A stretch of 9,434 nucleotides of DNA from Anaerolineales bacterium (GTDB lineage Bacteria > Chloroflexota > Anaerolineae > Anaerolineales > Villigracilaceae): the NCBI GenBank assembly GCA_016928525.1, contig JAFGKO010000376.1, positions 1 to 9,434 on the forward strand, given 5' to 3'. The translations under genes and the position numbers were made by a program. Below, piece by piece: positions 6,128 through 9,434 of this stretch. Position 1 is the stretch's first letter. Each line of letters begins with the position of its first letter. Below the pieces are notes generated by a model. It was not told the origin of the DNA and made no database searches. It saw only the letters and a program-made list of their open reading frames with translations.

Positions 6128-6709
6128 TTGAATCAGACGAGCCAACCTATCCTTGTTATTTTCTCAGGATTGCCTGGAACCGGCAAAAGTACCCTTACTG
6201 ATCGTCTCGCCCGCGAACTGCGCTGGCCGCTCTTACGCATCGATGACGTGGCCGGACAGGTTCCGCCCGAGGCTGATTACCATTTCTGGGATGAGAAAAT
6301 CCTCCTCCTGCTCAATATCGCCGAAGTGCAACTGGAGTTAGGTGTGAGCGTCATCGCCGATTCGGTCTTTATGGGCACTGATCGATTACACGCTCAGGAA
6401 ATTGCCCAAAAACACGACGCAATATTTCGCCCGGTATATTGTTTCGTATCCAATGAAGCGACTTGGGAAAAGCGTGTAAACGAACGCTTTGATACCCTTC
6501 AGCGTACTGATGTAGCTACCTGGGAGCAGATTCAGCACCAACGCCAGTGGTTTACTCCTTGGCAATCAGGTACAGGCTTGTTCATTGATGCAGTCGAGCC
6601 TGTTGAACAGAACTACGCCAAAGTACTTGAATTCGTTTCCAGCCGGAGGGTTTCGCTTGAACCTTTACAAATAAGGGTTCCCCTTGTCAAAGGGCAGTAT
6701 CATGTATAA
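6128..6709 (+). CDS. P-loop kinase, AAA_33/zeta-toxin-like
   Basis: A predicted small-molecule or nucleic-acid kinase of 193 residues. Beta-1 and Walker A are ILVIFSGLPGTGKST, with K20 and S21 near the N-terminus. The RIDDVAG segment (D39-D40) and VIADSVF (D78) fit the substrate-side and second strand of the AAA_33 group, which includes gluconate-kinase-like, shikimate-kinase-like and zeta-type enzymes. Basic residues in EKRVNERF (114-121) may form the lid. The start is uncertain. TTG at 6128 gives MNQTSQPILV, a natural lead into strand 1, with a weak purine stretch ahead. A TTG at 6086 would overlap the cupin gene and has no Shine-Dalgarno sequence. No antitoxin partner is adjacent, so a free-standing metabolic kinase is likelier than a zeta toxin. 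The last roughly 20 residues are encoded by hairpin-forming sequence just before ade and may not be conserved. Confidence 0.72.
   Translation: MNQTSQPILVIFSGLPGTGKSTLTDRLARELRWPLLRIDDVAGQVPPEADYHFWDEKILLLLNIAEVQLELGVSVIADSVFMGTDRLHAQEIAQKHDAIFRPVYCFVSNEATWEKRVNERFDTLQRTDVATWEQIQHQRQWFTPWQSGTGLFIDAVEPVEQNYAKVLEFVSSRRVSLEPLQIRVPLVKGQYHV
6659..6694 (+). promoter_or_regulatory. Overlapping alternative hairpins before ade
   Basis: GAACCTTTA (6659-6667), loop CAAA, and TAAGGGTTC (6672-6680) form a 9-bp stem with a single G-U pair. Its 3' arm contains AAGGG, which could instead pair with CCCTT at 6681-6685. That same CCCTT can pair with AAGGG at 6690-6694. These mutually exclusive folds lie in the last codons of the kinase gene, about 30 nt before ade. 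No T-run follows, so this is not a simple terminator. Confidence 0.3.
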
Positions 6710-6726
6710 ACCGATGAGGAGATTGA

Positions 6727-8520
6727 ATGCTTTCTAAAACTCTGGTCAATGTAGCCATGGGGCGCGAGCCCGCAGATATGGTCATTCGCAAGGGTCAGTG
6801 GGTCAGTGTGCAGTCCGGGGAAATCATCCCTGATACGGATATCGCTATTGTAGACGGTCATATCGCCTATGTAGGCGAAGATGCTTTGCATTGCATTGGA
6901 AAAGAAACACAGGTCATCGAGGCGGACGGGCGTTATCTTGTCCCCGGCCTGCTGGATGGACACATGCACGTCGAATCGGGTATGGTCACCGTAACCGAGT
7001 TTGTGCGCGCGGTTGCGCCGCGCGGTTCCACCGGCCTGTTCGTGGATCCGCACGAGATTGCCAATGTCTTCGGCTTGAAAGGCGTCAAGTTGATGGTGGA
7101 CGAAGCCGCCCGCCAGCCGATCCACGTGTGGGTGCAGATGCCATCCTGCGTGCCGTCTGCCCCGGGGTTGGAGACTCCGGGCGCCTCGATCGGCCCTGCC
7201 GACGTGGCCGAGGCCATGACCTGGCCCGGTATCATCGGCCTGGGCGAGATGATGAACTTCCCGGGCGTGATCGCTTCTGACGAGAAGATGCACGCTGAAA
7301 TGCATGCTACGCGCCACGCGGGCAAGGTCATTGGCGGGCATTATCCGACGCCCGACCTGGGGCTGCCATTCCATGGTTATGTCGCGGGTGGAATTGAAGA
7401 TGACCATGAAGGGACGCGGGTTGAAGATGCAATTGCGCGCGTGCGCCAGGGCATGAAGGCTATGCTGCGTTATGGGTCCGGTTGGCTGGATGTCGAAGGC
7501 CAGGTTGACGCCATCCTCAAACACAAACTGGATTCGCGTCGCTTTATCCTGTGTACCGATGATATCCATGTCGGCACGCTTACCCAAGATGGACACATGG
7601 ATCGTGTGCTGCGGCATGCGATTGAAGTTGGTCTGCCGCCCATCACGGCCATCCAGATGTGCACCATCAATACCGCCGAACACTTCGGCCTGGCGCGTGA
7701 AATGGGGATGATCGCTCCGGGTCGCTGGGCGGATGTGGTGCTGGTGAAGGATTTGCGCGAATTCCAGGCAGACCTGGTAATTGCCAAAGGACAGGTGATC
7801 GCCGAAGATGGTCAATGGAAGGTAAATCTCCCAGTTGTAAAATACCCCGCGTGGGCCAGGCAGTCGGTGCATTTGCAGCGGCCGTTGCAGGCTGACGATT
7901 TTGTTTTGAAATATTCATCCCCCCTCATTCCTCTCCCTGAGGGTGATGGAATGAAAGTGATCGCGAACGTGATTGGCGTGATCGAAAACCAAGCGCCGAC
8001 TCGCCATTTGAAAATTCCGGTCATCACCAATGCCGGAGAAATTCGGGTAGATATGGACCGGGATATTGCCAAGATTGCGCTTGTCCAACGCCACCAGGGC
8101 ATGGGTGGCATCCGTCTCGGTCTGGTGAGCGGCTTTGGTTTTAAGGAAAAATGTGCCGTTGCGTCGACGGTTGCGCATGACAGCCACCACATGATCGTAG
8201 TCGGCACCGACGAGGCCGATATGGCGGAAGCAGCCAATAGCCTGGCGCGCTGCGGTGGAGGGCAGGTCGTCGTCAAAGACGGGCAGGTGATCGGGCAGGT
8301 CGAGTTACAAATTGCAGGCCTGATGTCCACAGAGCGAGCGGAAGTTGTCGCGCAAAATACCGCTACTGTCTTGGACGGGTTTCGCACTTGCGGTTGCAAT
8401 CTGAATAATCCGAACATGCAGTTGAGCTTGCTAGCGCTGGTGGTCATCCCTGAGTTGCGCATCTCCGATATGGGGCTGGTGGATGTGAACCGTTTCGAAG
8501 TGATTCCGGTGGTGGAGTAG
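6727..8520 (+). CDS. ade: Adenine deaminase
   Basis: Converts adenine to hypoxanthine and ammonia in purine salvage; a cytosolic Mn/Fe/Zn amidohydrolase. At 597 residues it has the usual length of the AdeC family. The TIM-barrel part carries LVPGLLDGHMHVESGM (D77, H79, H81, E83), GLGEMMNFPG (E174), GGHYPTP (H205), DDHEGT (D226, H227, E228) and CTDDIHVG (D278, D279). The family-specific C-terminal domain follows, with TVAHDSHHMIVVG (H484, D485, H487), NMQLSLLALVVIPELRISD and a closing GLVDV. GAGGAG at 6716-6721 with a 5-nt spacer fixes the ATG. Residues about 397-409, at the junction between the two domains, are unlike the family and are encoded by repeat-like DNA. A GntR-type regulator follows after 2 nt, which suggests that ade is the regulated target or operon partner. 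Confidence 0.95.
   Translation: MLSKTLVNVAMGREPADMVIRKGQWVSVQSGEIIPDTDIAIVDGHIAYVGEDALHCIGKETQVIEADGRYLVPGLLDGHMHVESGMVTVTEFVRAVAPRGSTGLFVDPHEIANVFGLKGVKLMVDEAARQPIHVWVQMPSCVPSAPGLETPGASIGPADVAEAMTWPGIIGLGEMMNFPGVIASDEKMHAEMHATRHAGKVIGGHYPTPDLGLPFHGYVAGGIEDDHEGTRVEDAIARVRQGMKAMLRYGSGWLDVEGQVDAILKHKLDSRRFILCTDDIHVGTLTQDGHMDRVLRHAIEVGLPPITAIQMCTINTAEHFGLAREMGMIAPGRWADVVLVKDLREFQADLVIAKGQVIAEDGQWKVNLPVVKYPAWARQSVHLQRPLQADDFVLKYSSPLIPLPEGDGMKVIANVIGVIENQAPTRHLKIPVITNAGEIRVDMDRDIAKIALVQRHQGMGGIRLGLVSGFGFKEKCAVASTVAHDSHHMIVVGTDEADMAEAANSLARCGGGQVVVKDGQVIGQVELQIAGLMSTERAEVVAQNTATVLDGFRTCGCNLNNPNMQLSLLALVVIPELRISDMGLVDVNRFEVIPVVE
7915..7950. repeat. REP-like hairpin segment inside ade
   Basis: The stretch contains CCCCCTCATTCC and CTCCCTGAGGGTGATG, forming an imperfect inverted repeat (CATC...CCTCA against TGAGGGTGATG). 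It resembles the widespread intergenic 'CCCTCATCCC...CTCCCTGAGGG' elements whose reverse strand reads PSPSGRG. It is in frame and encodes SSPLIPLPEGDG in the linker between the catalytic and C-terminal domains of adenine deaminase. Confidence 0.45.
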
Positions 8521-8522
8521 GT

Positions 8523-9239
8523 ATGTCGAACTTTCCTTTTCAACGTTTGCAATCGAAGCTTTCTGTTCTAATCGCAGGCACCCCGGCGGGGGACCGCTTG
8601 CCGTCCGAGCCACAACTGGCCAGGAAACTGGGTGTATCACGTGCAACCTTGCGTGAAGCCATGCGCACCTTCGAAACACAGGGATTGATCCGCCGCCGCC
8701 AGGGCGCTGGTACCTTTGTCGTTGGCCAGGTGCCGGTGTTGGATAGTGGTCTGGAAGTGTTAGAGAGCCTGGACACCATGGCTCAACGCTTGAACCTGGC
8801 AGTCACTGTCAGCGATATGCACGTCGACAGGGTATATGCTGACCACGAACTGGCAGATGGGCTCAAGTTGCCGCTGGCTTCCAGCCTGATCAGCATTCGC
8901 CGTGTGATCCGCGCCGATGGCCGTCCGGTAGCTTACTTGGTGGATACCCTGCCCGAAGAGGTTCTCAAACCGGAAGATTTGCCGGGGGATTTCAACGGTT
9001 CGGTCCTGGACTTTTTGATTGCTCGCGGTATCCCTTTGACGATATCGCGAGCAGCGATCAGCGCTACGGGCGCGACGGCTGAAGTAGCCCGCGCCCTCGA
9101 GATCCAGCGCGAAGATGTCTTGCTGAAATTCACATCTCAACTCTACATTGCCAATGGCAGCGTAGTGGATTACTCGGTCAGTAGTTTCATTCCCGGGTAT
9201 TTCAACTTTCATGTTATCCGGCGGGTTGGGAATGGATGA
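8523..9239 (+). CDS. GntR-family (HutC/UTRA) transcriptional regulator
   Basis: A 238-residue DNA-binding regulator. Residues 8-68 form the GntR winged helix. The hallmark is LPSEPQLARKLGVSRATLRE (26-45), followed by EAMRTFETQGLIRRRQGAGT (45-64) leading into the wing. Residues about 80-235 fit a UTRA effector domain, ending in the family-like DYSVSSFIPGYFNFHVIRR. UTRA proteins usually act as repressors released by a small-molecule ligand, such as sugars, histidine-pathway intermediates or nucleobase-related compounds. The gene starts 2 nt after the ade stop, with GGAG at 8513-8516 inside the end of ade, so it is translated from the same message. Autoregulation together with ade, or control of the carbamoyltransferase gene behind it, would make sense. 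The ligand cannot be read from the sequence. Confidence 0.9.
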   Translation: MSNFPFQRLQSKLSVLIAGTPAGDRLPSEPQLARKLGVSRATLREAMRTFETQGLIRRRQGAGTFVVGQVPVLDSGLEVLESLDTMAQRLNLAVTVSDMHVDRVYADHELADGLKLPLASSLISIRRVIRADGRPVAYLVDTLPEEVLKPEDLPGDFNGSVLDFLIARGIPLTISRAAISATGATAEVARALEIQREDVLLKFTSQLYIANGSVVDYSVSSFIPGYFNFHVIRRVGNG

Positions 9240-9247
9240 GCAGTTTC

Positions 9248-9277
9248 CAATGATCTTGCTAGGTGCGCAGATCATTG
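9248..9277. promoter_or_regulatory. Perfect 9-bp inverted repeat between the regulator and the carbamoyltransferase gene
   Basis: CAATGATCT (9248-9256) and AGATCATTG (9269-9277) are exact reverse complements around a 12-nt loop, 9 nt after the regulator's stop codon and 39 nt before the next ATG. No T-run follows, so a standard terminator is not supported. It may be an operator, for example for the adjacent GntR protein, or an RNA stem in the leader of the following gene. Confidence 0.5.
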
Positions 9278-9316
9278 TTACTGAAAAAACACTTATAAAA
9301 TTACCTGGAGGTAAAA

Positions 9317-9434
9317 ATGCGAAGTTTTGCAGGTCGTGACATTCTGTCACTGAAGGATTTCGAACGTAATGAGTTCTTTCATGTATTTGAAGTAGCCGAT
9401 GAGTTAGAGCCGATTGCCCGCAGTCGGCGCAACA
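9317..9434 (+). CDS. pyrB: Aspartate carbamoyltransferase, N-terminal fragment (partial)
   Basis: The first 39 residues of a gene that leaves the window: FAGRDILSLKDFERNEFF, then HVFEVADELEPIARSR. The pattern GRD(I/V)(I/L)S(L/I)KDF followed by an amphipathic helix is the typical N-terminus of aspartate carbamoyltransferase catalytic chains. That enzyme condenses carbamoyl phosphate and aspartate in the committed step of pyrimidine synthesis. The carbamoyl-phosphate motif (STRT) lies beyond the window, so ornithine carbamoyltransferase or a related enzyme is not fully excluded. GGAGG at 9307-9311 with a 5-nt spacer fixes the ATG. It follows the GntR-type regulator after 77 nt that include an inverted repeat. 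Confidence 0.7.
   Translation, partial: MRSFAGRDILSLKDFERNEFFHVFEVADELEPIARSRRN

Noticed and set aside
6128..6709. Zeta toxin of an epsilon/zeta system
   Set aside because: No small antitoxin gene is adjacent; the neighbours are a cupin and adenine deaminase. The motifs fit many AAA_33-type kinases.
6792..6807. Tandem GGGTCAGT duplication near the start of ade
   Set aside because: Two copies only, inside a coding region, encoding a plausible GQWVSVQSG segment for the family. Likely chance.
6700..7872. 390-residue open frame on the minus strand
   Set aside because: It lies antisense to ade, which has all adenine deaminase motifs and a good ribosome binding site. The minus product is rich in His, Arg and Gly without a recognisable domain, as expected of a GC-rich shadow frame.
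7812..8552. 246-residue open frame on the minus strand
   Set aside because: Antisense to the ade C-terminal domain. It contains the PSPSGRG-type peptide that comes from reading the repeat element, and it has low-complexity Ser/Thr/Arg composition.
9248..9290. Rho-independent terminator after the regulator gene
   Set aside because: The stem is AT-rich and is followed by TTACTGAAAAAAC, not by a T-run on either strand in the correct position.
8760..9350. 196-residue open frame on the minus strand
   Set aside because: Antisense to the UTRA domain of the GntR-family gene, whose reading frame is strongly supported by family motifs.

Overview
The window splits into two compositional parts. Positions 1 to about 2400 are AT-rich (a sample 60-nt line at 1861 has 17 G/C) and are read entirely on the minus strand. 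From 2639 onwards the DNA is mostly GC-rich (the line at 3061 has 38 G/C of 60) and every convincing gene is on the plus strand. The gene content (an 8-oxoguanine deaminase-type amidohydrolase, a full-length Ade-type adenine deaminase, DinB-like and cupin proteins, a nucleotidyltransferase pair) and the repeat style suggest an environmental bacterium. Chloroflexota (Anaerolineae) is my best guess, but it is an inference from general resemblance and no rRNA or marker gene is present to prove it.

Minus-strand block (1-2400): a two-gene operon with a NurA-like 5'-3' nuclease followed after 13 nt by a HerA-like FtsK/HerA-superfamily ATPase. A further coding frame starts right behind it and leaves the window. 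The HerA frame stops about 140 residues after its Walker A motif, before any Walker B, so it is truncated, frameshifted or split. NurA-HerA partners resect DNA ends in archaea. In bacteria such pairs occur on mobile or defence-type islands, and the composition here fits an acquired cassette.

Intergenic region (2383-2638): two divergent promoter-like signals placed back to back, a small perfect palindrome, and an unusual element made of two arrays of 8-9-bp units in opposite orientation. The arrays can fold on each other, and the second ends exactly at the start codon of the deaminase gene.

Plus-strand block (2639-9434): 8-oxoguanine deaminase-like enzyme; small four-helix membrane protein; DinB-superfamily protein; an AT-richer two-gene cassette (76-aa protein overlapping by ATGA with a nucleotidyltransferase, resembling a toxin-antitoxin layout); cupin; P-loop kinase of the AAA_33/zeta-like type; adenine deaminase (ade) carrying a repeat-derived in-frame segment; GntR/HutC-type regulator 2 nt behind ade; and the 5' end of an aspartate carbamoyltransferase gene (pyrB). 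Two purine-base deaminases, one regulator and a pyrimidine biosynthetic gene make nucleobase salvage and nucleotide supply the common theme of the GC-rich part. The adenine deaminase-regulator pair is the clearest functional unit.

No tRNA, rRNA, CRISPR array, complete transposon or origin was seen.
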